A stretch of DNA of 64,000 nucleotides from positions 167,866 to 231,865 of the forward strand of contig NZ_MPHK01000004.1 in the NCBI RefSeq assembly GCF_001957135.1, read 5' to 3'. Origin of the DNA: Shewanella sp. UCD-KL21. GTDB lineage: Bacteria > Pseudomonadota > Gammaproteobacteria > Enterobacterales > Shewanellaceae. The notes below the pieces were generated by a model. That model had not been told where the DNA came from, did not search any database, and saw only the letters and a list, made by a program, of their open reading frames with translations. Position 1 is the first letter of the stretch, and every line of letters starts with the position of its first letter. The position numbers and the translations under genes were made by a program. Of this stretch, positions 19,069 through 27,788 are shown in pieces.

Positions 19069-19731
19069 ATGACCGACACAACCACTCATGATGCTTACTT
19101 AGAGCTACAAGCAATTGCACGTTTACTGCATAACGTTTTATTGGACTATCCAACTGAGGATTCAATCCAGTATTTTGTCAGCAATCAATTAAACCTGACT
19201 TGGCCTGCACTAGAAGACTCTGAAGCAAATAAGCAAGGTAAGTCATTATTAGGCCAGTTTTTCTCACAATGGCAGCCTGAAAACATCAACGATCTTAAGC
19301 TTGATTACGGCCAGCTCTATTTTGGACCAGGTGAGCCTAACGCTATGCCTTGGGGCTCAACTTACCTAGGCGAGCAACAAATTCTCAATGACGAATCGAC
19401 CATTAGCTTAATGAACTTTTACAAGCAATTAGGCATTAGTTTCGAGTTGAAATTTAACCAACCTGTCGACCATATCGCTTTGTTTTACGCGGTCATCGAT
19501 CAATTACTGCAGCAATTAATTGATGAGCCTGACAATAAGCCAGCTAAAGAAGCACTTATGGTGTTATTGCAACAACACATGTTGCCATGGTCAGGTCGTT
19601 GTCACGAACTCGCCATACAGCATGCTGAAAGCGATTTCTATAAAGGCATTGCCCTGCTAGCCAGCGATTTTGACACTGTACTCGCTAACACATTAAATAT
19701 CATCCCAATGCCAATGCGTTTATTTCGTTAG
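19069..19731 (+). CDS. dmsG: DmsG, TorD/DmsD-like maturation chaperone, cluster 1
   Basis: The 220-residue, all-helical cytoplasmic protein belongs to the TorD/DmsD group. These proteins bind the Tat leader of the molybdoenzyme and hold it until the cofactor is inserted. Recognisable features are the helix LQAIARLLHNVLLDYPTED, the YGQLYFGPGEPNAMPWGSTYL segment (the conserved Y-x-x-L-F-x-G/P region) and a C-terminal DHIALFYAVIDQLL. I chose ATG 19069, preceded by CAGGAG; a frame open to 19030 runs through the hairpin and is not coding. By eye it differs from DmsG of cluster 2 at only 11 of 220 residues. Confidence 0.88.
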   Translation: MTDTTTHDAYLELQAIARLLHNVLLDYPTEDSIQYFVSNQLNLTWPALEDSEANKQGKSLLGQFFSQWQPENINDLKLDYGQLYFGPGEPNAMPWGSTYLGEQQILNDESTISLMNFYKQLGISFELKFNQPVDHIALFYAVIDQLLQQLIDEPDNKPAKEALMVLLQQHMLPWSGRCHELAIQHAESDFYKGIALLASDFDTVLANTLNIIPMPMRLFR

Positions 19732-19743
19732 TAGGAAAAGCTT

Positions 19744-20196
19744 ATGAGTGTCATTCGATCCGTCGCCCAGCAGTGGAACAAAGCAGACTTTGCCCAGCAA
19801 TTACAGCAGTACTTTGGCCAAGATAAGGCCATTGGTGAGCTATTTATTGGCGCAACGCCTTGCTCGACAGTGTGCAGCCTCATCGCCGCGATGATCGAAT
19901 TACCGCCTAAGCCTAAAAATGAACATTACAGCATGGATATGGAGCAGGTTTTTGACACCCTGTTCCAGTGCTTTTTATTGATGTTTATTAAGGAGCTGGA
20001 ACATAAACTGCTAACCCAACCCGAGCAGTTAATTATGTCGCTGGCGGTTCATTATGCACAAACCATTAAAGATGATCCGCAACACGCCAATTCAAGCCTG
20101 CACGACAACAGCCAACGGGTATTAACCGCCATGGCGCGTTTAGAGTCTGAGCGCAAGCAGCAGCGTAAACAGCAATATAATATGGGGAAACGTTAA
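19744..20196 (+). CDS. dmsH: DmsH, accessory protein of the extracellular DMSO reductase operon
   Basis: The 150-residue soluble protein has no signal peptide or known catalytic motif. It begins 12 bp after the dmsG stop, with AGGAAAAGCTT just upstream of its ATG, and closes the operon. Position, size and gene order match DmsH of the Shewanella dmsEFABGH operon, whose function is not established. The sequence is largely helical with a charged C-terminal tail (ARLESERKQQRKQQ). No copy is found after dmsG of cluster 2. The symbol rests on gene order. Confidence 0.7.
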   Translation: MSVIRSVAQQWNKADFAQQLQQYFGQDKAIGELFIGATPCSTVCSLIAAMIELPPKPKNEHYSMDMEQVFDTLFQCFLLMFIKELEHKLLTQPEQLIMSLAVHYAQTIKDDPQHANSSLHDNSQRVLTAMARLESERKQQRKQQYNMGKR

Positions 20197-20892
20197 CTGC
20201 GATTCGGTGTGGAATAGGATATCCCATAAAGTACTGAATTATAATGAGTTAATTACTTCCTATACCTTCCTATTATTCCCTACACCTTTCTACTAAATGA
20301 TCTATTCCAAGGCTGGTTACTTGCTTATATATCAAGCCAACGAGCCCTGCTCAGTAAATTAGAACTAGCCATTTTTTATAACTTTTTTAGCCCAATCATC
20401 TTCCTAAAATTTACTCATACAACATAAGTAGACTTTATATAAGTGATTAATAATAAAGATTAATATATAACATGAAACGCTAATGCCATGTCAATGTTCA
20501 TTTATTAACCCATATTTACTTATTATCTCTCCAAAACATAAACATGTATTAAACTAACAACTTTAAAACTTTGAAGCAGATCTTACATCTTTAACCACTT
20601 AAATACCCAACATCATTAACACAATCAAAACCAATAGCGAACAAAGCCTTTACATGCACACCTAAGTGATTGTTTTAAATAAAATTAAGCGCACACTAAT
20701 TTACCTCGGTAATAAAAACCATTCGCAGTAAAATTGTGACTACCCGCAGAATCCCCCTCATAACACAATATTAATCACACATCCGAATTGCCATTTTTTA
20801 ACAACTGAATTATCTCGATTTTCTAACTTAAAATTCAAAAATAAACATTCATAAAACAATAAATATCTATCTTAATTAAGGGAATTATATTT
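20197..20892. other. AT-rich intergenic region between the two dms clusters
   Basis: This 696-bp stretch has no convincing open reading frame. It is strongly AT-rich compared with dmsE and dmsF on either side and presumably holds the promoter and leader of cluster 2. I see one candidate CRP half-site (listed separately) and AAGGGA just upstream of dmsE2. No repeats shared with the upstream region of cluster 1 were found by eye, so the two promoters are not a simple duplication. Confidence 0.6.
20735..20750. promoter_or_regulatory. Candidate CRP site upstream of the second dmsE
   Basis: TGTGA-CTACCC-GCAGA matches the left CRP half-site perfectly and the right half at three of five bases. It is about 143 bp upstream of the dmsE2 start. 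It is the mirror case of the weak site before cluster 1 and equally unproven. Confidence 0.3.
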
Positions 20893-21840
20893 ATGAGAAA
20901 AATGATCCTTGCATTAATAATTGGCGCTTCTTTAATATTAATTCCCCATACAAGCGCTAATGCCACCCCATGGGATGACCTCAGTTCAACACAATTAGAA
21001 CAACAATTAGTTGAAAAGTTCGCTGAAGGAAACTACTCCCCTAAAGGCGCCGACAACTGCCTAACCTGTCACCGTAAAAATGAAACCGTCATGGACATAT
21101 TTGACGGCGTACACGGTCAAACTAATAACAGTCAATCACCGATGGCAGGATTGCAGTGTGAAGCTTGTCATGGCCCACAAGGTAACCATAATCGTGGCGG
21201 TAAAGAGCCAATGATTGCCTTTGGCAGCGACAGTAAACTCTCTGCCCCAACCCAAAACACCGTGTGCCAAGGCTGTCATAACGACCCAGAGCAAATGGCA
21301 TGGCATACCAGCACCCATAATCTCGAAGAAATTGCCTGTAGTGATTGTCACACCATTCACGCCGCCACTGATCCTGCATTAGATAAACTGTCGGTTAATG
21401 ACACCTGCACCTCATGTCACACCCAAGAAAAAGCCGACATGAACAAGCGCTCATCACACCCAATGAAATGGGACCAAATGACCTGTATTGATTGTCATGC
21501 TCCCCACGGCTCGATGAGTGAAAGCGCCTTAGTTAAGCCAACCGTTAATGACACCTGTTATAGCTGTCACGCCGAAAAACGTGGCCCATTCCTATGGGAA
21601 CATGCCCCAGTGACTGAAAGCTGTGTGTCATGTCATAACCCCCACGGCAGCGTCAACGACAATATGCTTGATAGCCGCGCACCACAGTTATGTCAGCAAT
21701 GTCATGCACCCGATGGTCACGCCTCTCGCGTCGTACCAGAGCCTGGAATGGATGCCTTTGGTGGTGGAAAAAGTTGCCTTAACTGTCACAACCAAATTCA
21801 TGGTTCTAATCACCCAGCTGGCAGTCTGCTGCAACGCTAA
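20893..21840 (+). CDS. dmsE: DmsE, periplasmic decaheme c-type cytochrome (MtrA family), cluster 2
   Basis: The 315-residue paralogue of the dmsE at 12827 has a different signal peptide ([20 protein letters not shown]) but a nearly collinear mature part with ten CxxCH motifs: CLTCH, CEACH, CQGCH, CSDCH, CTSCH, CIDCH, CYSCH, CVSCH, CQQCH and CLNCH. AAGGGA lies about 11 bp upstream of the ATG. It should supply electrons to DmsA2 through the DmsF2 barrel. High conservation of the heme regions against divergent leader and promoter suggests the duplicate is functional. dmsF2 follows directly. Confidence 0.93.
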   Translation: MRKMILALIIGASLILIPHTSANATPWDDLSSTQLEQQLVEKFAEGNYSPKGADNCLTCHRKNETVMDIFDGVHGQTNNSQSPMAGLQCEACHGPQGNHNRGGKEPMIAFGSDSKLSAPTQNTVCQGCHNDPEQMAWHTSTHNLEEIACSDCHTIHAATDPALDKLSVNDTCTSCHTQEKADMNKRSSHPMKWDQMTCIDCHAPHGSMSESALVKPTVNDTCYSCHAEKRGPFLWEHAPVTESCVSCHNPHGSVNDNMLDSRAPQLCQQCHAPDGHASRVVPEPGMDAFGGGKSCLNCHNQIHGSNHPAGSLLQR

Positions 21841-21854
21841 TGGAGAGCAAGATT

Positions 21855-23849
21855 ATGTCATTTAAATTGAATCTTATTACCCTGTCACTGCTGGCAGTAT
21901 CGACCTCTGGCATGGCGGCTAACTTCGGGGTCGGCAACGCCAATACCGCCGCGGTTAATACCCATAAATATGAATGTAAACGCTGCACTAACCACGTCGG
22001 TTACAGCGGTGAAGTGAGTGTTGCTGCAGGCTATAACGATATCAGTGATATTCATGCTGGCAATGCGCTAGGCACAGCCAAAGATGGCGCCGTTGCAGCT
22101 GTCAGTGGTGATGTGCGCTTTAACAGTGAGTCAGGTTATCAAGCCCGAATTCAAGCCCATCAGTTAGGCATGGATAATGGTTTTGCACACGTATCTGGCG
22201 GCAAAGCAGGCTTGTATGAATTTAGCCTCGATTATGATGCGATGAAAACCTATAAAGCCGGTGATGTAGAAAGCAGTCTGTGGCATAACAATGGCATGTT
22301 AACCCCATCTGATGCCATCAACAGCTTCGACTTAGCTCAGCGCCGTGAAAAAGTGGCCCTAGGCATGGAATACGGTCAAGACTTCTATGGCGCCTTTGTG
22401 AAATACAGCCAAGAAGATAAAACCGGCCATAAATCAGCCAGCCTGGTATCGCCAAGCCCGATTAACTTCGGCTTACCAACCGATTCTCGCACTAAGCAGT
22501 TAGATGCTGGGGTGAACTTATCTGGTGACAACTGGCTCACTGAGCTGAGCTACTTTGGCAGTGTGTATGAAAATAATATCGACCACTTAAGCCTGCCTTA
22601 TGCCAATGATGTGTACTCAGCAGCCCCCGATAACCAAGCCCATCAGGTGGCGTTATCTGGTCAGTACCAGCTCAATCGCACCGTGATGAATGGCCGCATC
22701 GTGACAGGCCGCATGATACAAGATGACAACCTCATTCAAGTAACGGGTAATCCGCTACAAAACTGGGATGGTCAAATTGACACCCTTGATGGTCGTTTTG
22801 CGCTGACCTCGATGCTCACTAACCGTTTACGTTTAGGCGGCAGCGTTGATTACAGCAAGCGTGACAACAAAAGCTCAACTGCTGAATTTGCCCAATACAA
22901 CTTCAACAGCTTAACCGGGGCCTTTAGACAAAATACCCCGCAAGATATTGAACGTAACACCTATAAAGTCAATGCCAGTTACCGCATCGCCAGTGGTTAC
23001 CGCTTACAAGCAGGTTACGACCGCAAAGAAGTGGAGCGCACCTTCAGTGACCGCGAGCAAACCAATGACGACAACCTATGGCTAAAATTCAATGTCCGCG
23101 CCTTAGACAAGGTTAACTTTAATCTTAAAGCTGAGCACGCTAATCGCAGTGGCTCTGACTATGAAGCCAATGAGCTGACCTCATCTGAAAATAACGCCCT
23201 GCTGCGCAAGTACTATTTAGCTGACCGCACCCGCAACGCCGTTGAATTAAAGGTGAACTACACCCCTATCAACTGGATGAGTCTGGATATCAGCAGCCGT
23301 TATGCCCAAGACGAGTATGACGATACCCAAATCGGCCTGACTGAATCTGAAGATTACGGTTATGACGCTAACCTTAACATCGCCTTTAATCAGCATCTTG
23401 ATGGTTATGTGTTTGCCGGTCAGCAATGGATTAACTCCAATCAAGCAGGCAGCCAAAGCTTTGGCGCAGCAGATTGGATAGCTGACATTGAAGATGAATT
23501 TATCAACTTAGGCGCAGGCGCAAGCTACAGCGGCCTGATGCAAGACAAGCTCACTTTAGGCATTGATTACTTATTCAGTAACTCAATCAGTGACACTGAT
23601 GTCACCGCCGATACCACTAATCCGTATGGGGATTACTACTCATACAACCACAGTGCCAGCATGTACGCCGATTACGCTCTGAGCGAGCAAATGGCACTGA
23701 AATTAACTTACCGCTATGAACGCTATTTCGATACCGATGCAGCCAACGTAGGGGTCAATGATATTCCGGGGATGATTACTCTGGGCGATATCAACCATAA
23801 CTACAACGCACACCAAGTGATGTTGTCGTTTACCTACCAATTGCGCTAA
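21855..23849 (+). CDS. dmsF: DmsF, MtrB-family outer-membrane beta-barrel, cluster 2
   Basis: This MtrB-type barrel of about 664 residues has a signal peptide (MSFKLNLITLSLLAVSTSGM), the N-terminal CxxC pair in ECKRC, and barrel strands ending QVMLSFTYQLR. I chose ATG 21855 because GGAGAG lies just upstream; the ATG at 21840 overlaps the dmsE2 stop. It aligns along its whole length with DmsF1. Divergence is scattered in loops while strand motifs such as LAFGQ-like turns and NHNYNAHQ near the end are kept. It is expected to form the outer-membrane sheath for DmsE2. Confidence 0.92.
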   Translation: MSFKLNLITLSLLAVSTSGMAANFGVGNANTAAVNTHKYECKRCTNHVGYSGEVSVAAGYNDISDIHAGNALGTAKDGAVAAVSGDVRFNSESGYQARIQAHQLGMDNGFAHVSGGKAGLYEFSLDYDAMKTYKAGDVESSLWHNNGMLTPSDAINSFDLAQRREKVALGMEYGQDFYGAFVKYSQEDKTGHKSASLVSPSPINFGLPTDSRTKQLDAGVNLSGDNWLTELSYFGSVYENNIDHLSLPYANDVYSAAPDNQAHQVALSGQYQLNRTVMNGRIVTGRMIQDDNLIQVTGNPLQNWDGQIDTLDGRFALTSMLTNRLRLGGSVDYSKRDNKSSTAEFAQYNFNSLTGAFRQNTPQDIERNTYKVNASYRIASGYRLQAGYDRKEVERTFSDREQTNDDNLWLKFNVRALDKVNFNLKAEHANRSGSDYEANELTSSENNALLRKYYLADRTRNAVELKVNYTPINWMSLDISSRYAQDEYDDTQIGLTESEDYGYDANLNIAFNQHLDGYVFAGQQWINSNQAGSQSFGAADWIADIEDEFINLGAGASYSGLMQDKLTLGIDYLFSNSISDTDVTADTTNPYGDYYSYNHSASMYADYALSEQMALKLTYRYERYFDTDAANVGVNDIPGMITLGDINHNYNAHQVMLSFTYQLR

Positions 23850-23882
23850 GCCGCATCGTTAATGCTACGAGAGGATATATCA

Positions 23883-26399
23883 ATGGAACGTAGAAGTTTT
23901 TTAAAAGCCAGTGCGGCATTAAGCTGCGCAGCAACGGTAACCGGTTGTAAAACCAGTTCAGATGATGCCAATGTCACCCCAACTCCGCCACCTGTGTCTG
24001 ATGAGCAGGTGAGTTGGTCTGCTTGCTTAGTAAACTGCGGCTCAAACTGCCCAGTTAAAGTATTTAGCCAAGACGGTGTCATTACCCGTGTAGAAGCTGA
24101 TAACGAAACCACAGATGAATACGGTGTAAATCACCAAATTCGTGCTTGTGCCCGCGGCCGCTCTTTAAAACAACGAACTTATTCACCAGACCGAATTAAA
24201 ACACCAATGAAACGTGTTGGTAAACGTGGTGAAGGTAAGTTTGTACCAATTAGTTGGGATGATGCAGCATCTGAAATAGCGAGTGAACTACAACGCATTG
24301 CTAGTGAGTATGGAAATAAGTCTATATTAAAACTCTATGGTACTGGAGCATATTATGGATTTTCCAGCTCAAGTTGCTTCAACCGTATCTTGAACCTTAA
24401 TGGTGGGTTCTTAAATATATATGGCAACTACTCATGGGCACAACAAAATGAAGCAGCAGCAGCTACAGGATTTGGTAGCACTTCAGGTTCAAACCTATTA
24501 TCACTAAAAGACAGCGACTTGTTCATTGGTTTAGGTTACAACCCAAGTGAAATGCGTCAATCTGGTTCAGGTGAAGGTTACGATTACTTAAAAGCAATTG
24601 AAGCAAATCCTAGTCTTGAAGTCATTATGATTGACCCTCGCTATACCGATTCAATGGTCGGTAAAGAAGATAAGTGGTTACCAATTCGTCCAGGTACTGA
24701 TGCAGCATTGGCTGAAGGTATTGCTTTTGAAATGATCAACTCAGGTTGGGTTAGCAACAACTCAAAAAGCTTCCTTGATAAATACTGCGTGGGTTATGAC
24801 AGAGCGTCATTAGCCACACTAAAAGCAGAGTTCGAAAATTCTGGCGATGCTGAAAAACTAGCTTATGTGCCATACATTAATCCTGATGAAAACTATCAAG
24901 ATTACATTTTAGGTGAAGGAATTTATGCAACAAATGGCCCTAGAACACCAAGCTGGGCAGCTAAGATTTGCGGTATTTCAGAAGCTAAGATTAAAAACAT
25001 TGCTAGTAAAATAATGAACGCAAGCGCACCATTTATTATTACAGGCGCAGGCGTAAACCGTCACGCAAATGGTGAGCAAGCCATGCGTTCGTGCTACATG
25101 CTGTCATTCTTAACTGGCAAAGTGGGCCAGCCGGGTGTGAGTAATGGTGCATTACCGGGTCAAAGCAGCTTAAGCCGAAGCGGCATGTCTGGTTTATCAA
25201 ACCCAATCAAAGAATCAATTTCATTCTTCACATTCCCTGATGCTATTGAGCGTGGTCACGAAATGACAGCTCGTAAAGATGGTATTCGAGGCACTGAAGA
25301 TTTAGATACTCCACTTGGAAACGATCTAAAGGCCATTTTTGCCATCAACTCTAATGCTCTCGTAAATCAACATTCTGATTCAAACGGCATTGCAAAAATA
25401 TTAGAAGACGACAGTAAATGTGAGCTGATTGTAGTGTGTGATTGTTGGATGACACCATCTGCCAAATTTGCAGATATTCTATTACCAGATACTTCTTGGT
25501 TGGAATCTAATGATTTAGTCAACGACAGCTATGCTTCCGGCATCATGGGTTACTTAGTAGCAATGAAAGCTGCCGTTGACCCACTTTGGGAATGTAAGTC
25601 TATGTACGACATGTGTGCACTAATTGCCGATAAGATGGGTAAATTAGGTGAATACACAGAGGGTAAAGATGAAGCGGGTTGGTTAGCTGAACTTTACGAA
25701 AAAACGCGTACTAATGCTAACAATGCCAATGCCATTCCGCCGTTACCTTCTACCTATGAAGAAGCACAAGAACAAGGAGTTTTCCGTGCATTTAATGGGA
25801 CACCAACGGTGGCATTAGACAGCTATATCAATGGCACAGGTACCGTTAATACTCCATCAGGAAAGATAGAGTTATTCTCGCTGAAGATGGCACAAAAAGG
25901 CGCAGAATGGGAATTCAATGATGAAGTTAAAGGCGATTACATCTCTGGTTTACCTATGTATCAAGCTACATGGGAAGGCTATGACGACGATGAAACATCA
26001 GAAGAATATCCATTCCAATTAGTAGGCTACCATACAAAAGGACGTACACATTCTAGCTATCACAATGTCCCATGGTTACGTGAGGCAGTTGAAGATGCGG
26101 TTTGGATGAACCCTATAGATGCCAATGCACAAGGGTTTGCTCAAGGCGATAAAGTACATGTATGGAGTAAACGCGGGACGATTGAATTACCCGTCAGAGT
26201 GACGCCACGAGTTGCACTTGGTGTATTAGCATTAGGACAAGGCGCTTGGTACCTACCAGATCCTTCAGGGAAAGTAGGACCTTCAGGTCATATTGTTGAT
26301 ATTGGGGGTTGTATTAATACCCTTACCCGCTACCAACCAAGTCCGTTGGCAAAAGGTAACCCGCAACATACTAACCGTGTACAAATTGCTAGAGCTTGA
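23883..26399 (+). CDS. dmsA: DmsA, molybdopterin DMSO reductase catalytic subunit with Tat signal and lipobox, cluster 2
   Basis: The product has about 838 residues from ATG 23883, which has GAGAGG upstream; the frame open to 23862 has no other plausible start. It shows the Tat motif ERRSFLK, lipobox VTGC (Cys22), FS0 cysteines 48, 52, 56 and 89, and Ser184 in YGNYSWAQ as the probable Mo ligand. The C-terminal cofactor-binding motifs match DmsA1. The first 60 codons and the last 150 are close to DmsA1, but the middle differs more. From about 24240 onward the codon choice is visibly more AT-rich than in dmsE2 and dmsF2, suggesting a mosaic origin. Confidence 0.93.
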   Translation: MERRSFLKASAALSCAATVTGCKTSSDDANVTPTPPPVSDEQVSWSACLVNCGSNCPVKVFSQDGVITRVEADNETTDEYGVNHQIRACARGRSLKQRTYSPDRIKTPMKRVGKRGEGKFVPISWDDAASEIASELQRIASEYGNKSILKLYGTGAYYGFSSSSCFNRILNLNGGFLNIYGNYSWAQQNEAAAATGFGSTSGSNLLSLKDSDLFIGLGYNPSEMRQSGSGEGYDYLKAIEANPSLEVIMIDPRYTDSMVGKEDKWLPIRPGTDAALAEGIAFEMINSGWVSNNSKSFLDKYCVGYDRASLATLKAEFENSGDAEKLAYVPYINPDENYQDYILGEGIYATNGPRTPSWAAKICGISEAKIKNIASKIMNASAPFIITGAGVNRHANGEQAMRSCYMLSFLTGKVGQPGVSNGALPGQSSLSRSGMSGLSNPIKESISFFTFPDAIERGHEMTARKDGIRGTEDLDTPLGNDLKAIFAINSNALVNQHSDSNGIAKILEDDSKCELIVVCDCWMTPSAKFADILLPDTSWLESNDLVNDSYASGIMGYLVAMKAAVDPLWECKSMYDMCALIADKMGKLGEYTEGKDEAGWLAELYEKTRTNANNANAIPPLPSTYEEAQEQGVFRAFNGTPTVALDSYINGTGTVNTPSGKIELFSLKMAQKGAEWEFNDEVKGDYISGLPMYQATWEGYDDDETSEEYPFQLVGYHTKGRTHSSYHNVPWLREAVEDAVWMNPIDANAQGFAQGDKVHVWSKRGTIELPVRVTPRVALGVLALGQGAWYLPDPSGKVGPSGHIVDIGGCINTLTRYQPSPLAKGNPQHTNRVQIARA

Positions 26400-26413
26400 T
26401 GGAGTAAATAAAA

Positions 26414-27079
26414 ATGAAAGAACAAACCCAATATGGATTCTATTTAGACACCACCAAGTGCACTGGCTGTAAGGCATGTCATGTATCTTGTAAAGACAGA
26501 CAAAGTGAAGTTATTCGTAACGGCAATGACTCTATAGAGCAAGGCGTGCCACAAATTGAAGGAGTGAACTGGCGTCGAGTTTATGAATACGGTGGCGGAA
26601 CCTGGTCAACAAATGCAGATGGTAGCTTTGAACAAAGTGTTTTCAGTTATTACACCTCGATTAGTTGTAACCATTGTAATGAACCTGTTTGTGTAAAAGC
26701 TTGTCCTACTGGAGCCATGCATAAGCGCCGCGAAGATGGACTTGTCCATGTTGCGACAGACTTATGTATCGGCTGTAATAGCTGTGCACAGGCTTGTCCT
26801 TACGATGCTCCGCAACTAGATGTGCAGCGTAAAGTGATGACTAAATGTGATGGTTGTTACGATCGTTTAGCTGAGGGCAAACAACCTATCTGTGTAGGTT
26901 CGTGTCCATTACGTGCATTAGATTTTGACACAATGGAAAACCTAAAAGCTAAATATGGTGATGGAGATTCGCATATTTCACCATTACCATCAGAAAGTAT
27001 CACTTCACCAAACTTGATCGTCAAAGCCAATAAGCACGCTGGTCGACAAGGCGAAATATTGAACTTTTCTGAAGTCTAA
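26414..27079 (+). CDS. dmsB: DmsB, four-cluster ferredoxin-like electron-transfer subunit, cluster 2
   Basis: The 221-residue subunit has four cysteine groups for 4Fe-4S clusters: KCTGCKACHVSC, CNHCNEPVCVKACP, CIGCNSCAQACP and CDGCYDR...CVGSCP. It begins 14 bp after the dmsA2 stop with GGAG upstream. It is collinear with DmsB1, and its substitutions lie mainly outside the cysteine motifs. Like dmsA2 it uses more A/T-ending codons than dmsE2/dmsF2. It passes electrons to DmsA2 and should be carried through the Tat system on DmsA2. Confidence 0.93.
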   Translation: MKEQTQYGFYLDTTKCTGCKACHVSCKDRQSEVIRNGNDSIEQGVPQIEGVNWRRVYEYGGGTWSTNADGSFEQSVFSYYTSISCNHCNEPVCVKACPTGAMHKRREDGLVHVATDLCIGCNSCAQACPYDAPQLDVQRKVMTKCDGCYDRLAEGKQPICVGSCPLRALDFDTMENLKAKYGDGDSHISPLPSESITSPNLIVKANKHAGRQGEILNFSEV

Positions 27080-27088
27080 AAGCATAAT

Positions 27089-27110
27089 GGCGCCCTTCGG
27101 GGCGCCTTTT
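27089..27110 (+). terminator. UUCG-capped hairpin between dmsB and dmsG, cluster 2
   Basis: GGCGCCC-TTCG-GGGCGCC and TTTT form a perfect 7-bp stem with a UUCG tetraloop. It is the counterpart of the hairpin at 19032, with the G-U pair replaced by G-C. It again lies 9 bp after the dmsB stop and 15 bp before the dmsG start. Confidence 0.78.
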
Positions 27111-27125
27111 AACAGGAATGAAATA

Positions 27126-27788
27126 ATGACCGACACTACCACTGAAGATGCTTACTTAGAGCTACAAGCTATTGCACGTTTACTGCATAACGTTTTATTG
27201 GACTATCCAACCGAGGATTCAATCCAGTATTTTGTCAGTAATCAATTAAACCTGACTTGGCCTGCACTGCAAGACTCTGAGGCAAATAAGCAAGGTAAGT
27301 CATTATTAGGTCAATTCCTCACACAATGGCACCCTGAAAACATCAACGGCATTAAGCTTGATTACGGCCAACTTTATTTTGGACCAGGTGAGCCTAACGC
27401 TATGCCTTGGGGATCAACTTACCTAGGTGAACAACAAATTCTCAATGACGACTCGACCATTAGCTTAATGAACTTTTACAAGCAATTAGGCATTAGCTTC
27501 GAGTTGAAATTTAACCAACCAGTAGACCATATCGCTTTGTTCTACGCGGTCATAGATCAATTACTGCAGCAATTAATTGATGAGCCTGACAATAAGCCAG
27601 CTAAAGAAGCGCTTATGGTGTTATTGCAACAACACATGTTGCCATGGTCGGGTCGTTGTCACGAACTCGCTATAAAACATGCTGAAACCGATTTCTATAA
27701 AGGCATCGCCCTGCTAGCAGGCGATTTTGACACAGTATTAGCTAACACATTAAATATCATCCCAATGCCAATGCGTTTATTTCGCTAG
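27126..27788 (+). CDS. dmsG: DmsG, TorD/DmsD-like maturation chaperone, cluster 2
   Basis: The 220-residue TorD-type chaperone is nearly identical to DmsG1; I count 11 substitutions by eye. It has the same LQAIARLLHNVLLDYPTED helix and YFGPGEPNAMPW segment. ATG 27126 is preceded by ACAGGAA. Nucleotide identity is very high and includes synonymous positions and the preceding hairpin, in contrast to the more divergent dmsA and dmsB pairs, which points to recent gene conversion. Identity stops within about 15 bp after the stop codon, where dmsH would begin in cluster 1, so this cluster has no dmsH. Confidence 0.88.
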   Translation: MTDTTTEDAYLELQAIARLLHNVLLDYPTEDSIQYFVSNQLNLTWPALQDSEANKQGKSLLGQFLTQWHPENINGIKLDYGQLYFGPGEPNAMPWGSTYLGEQQILNDDSTISLMNFYKQLGISFELKFNQPVDHIALFYAVIDQLLQQLIDEPDNKPAKEALMVLLQQHMLPWSGRCHELAIKHAETDFYKGIALLAGDFDTVLANTLNIIPMPMRLFR

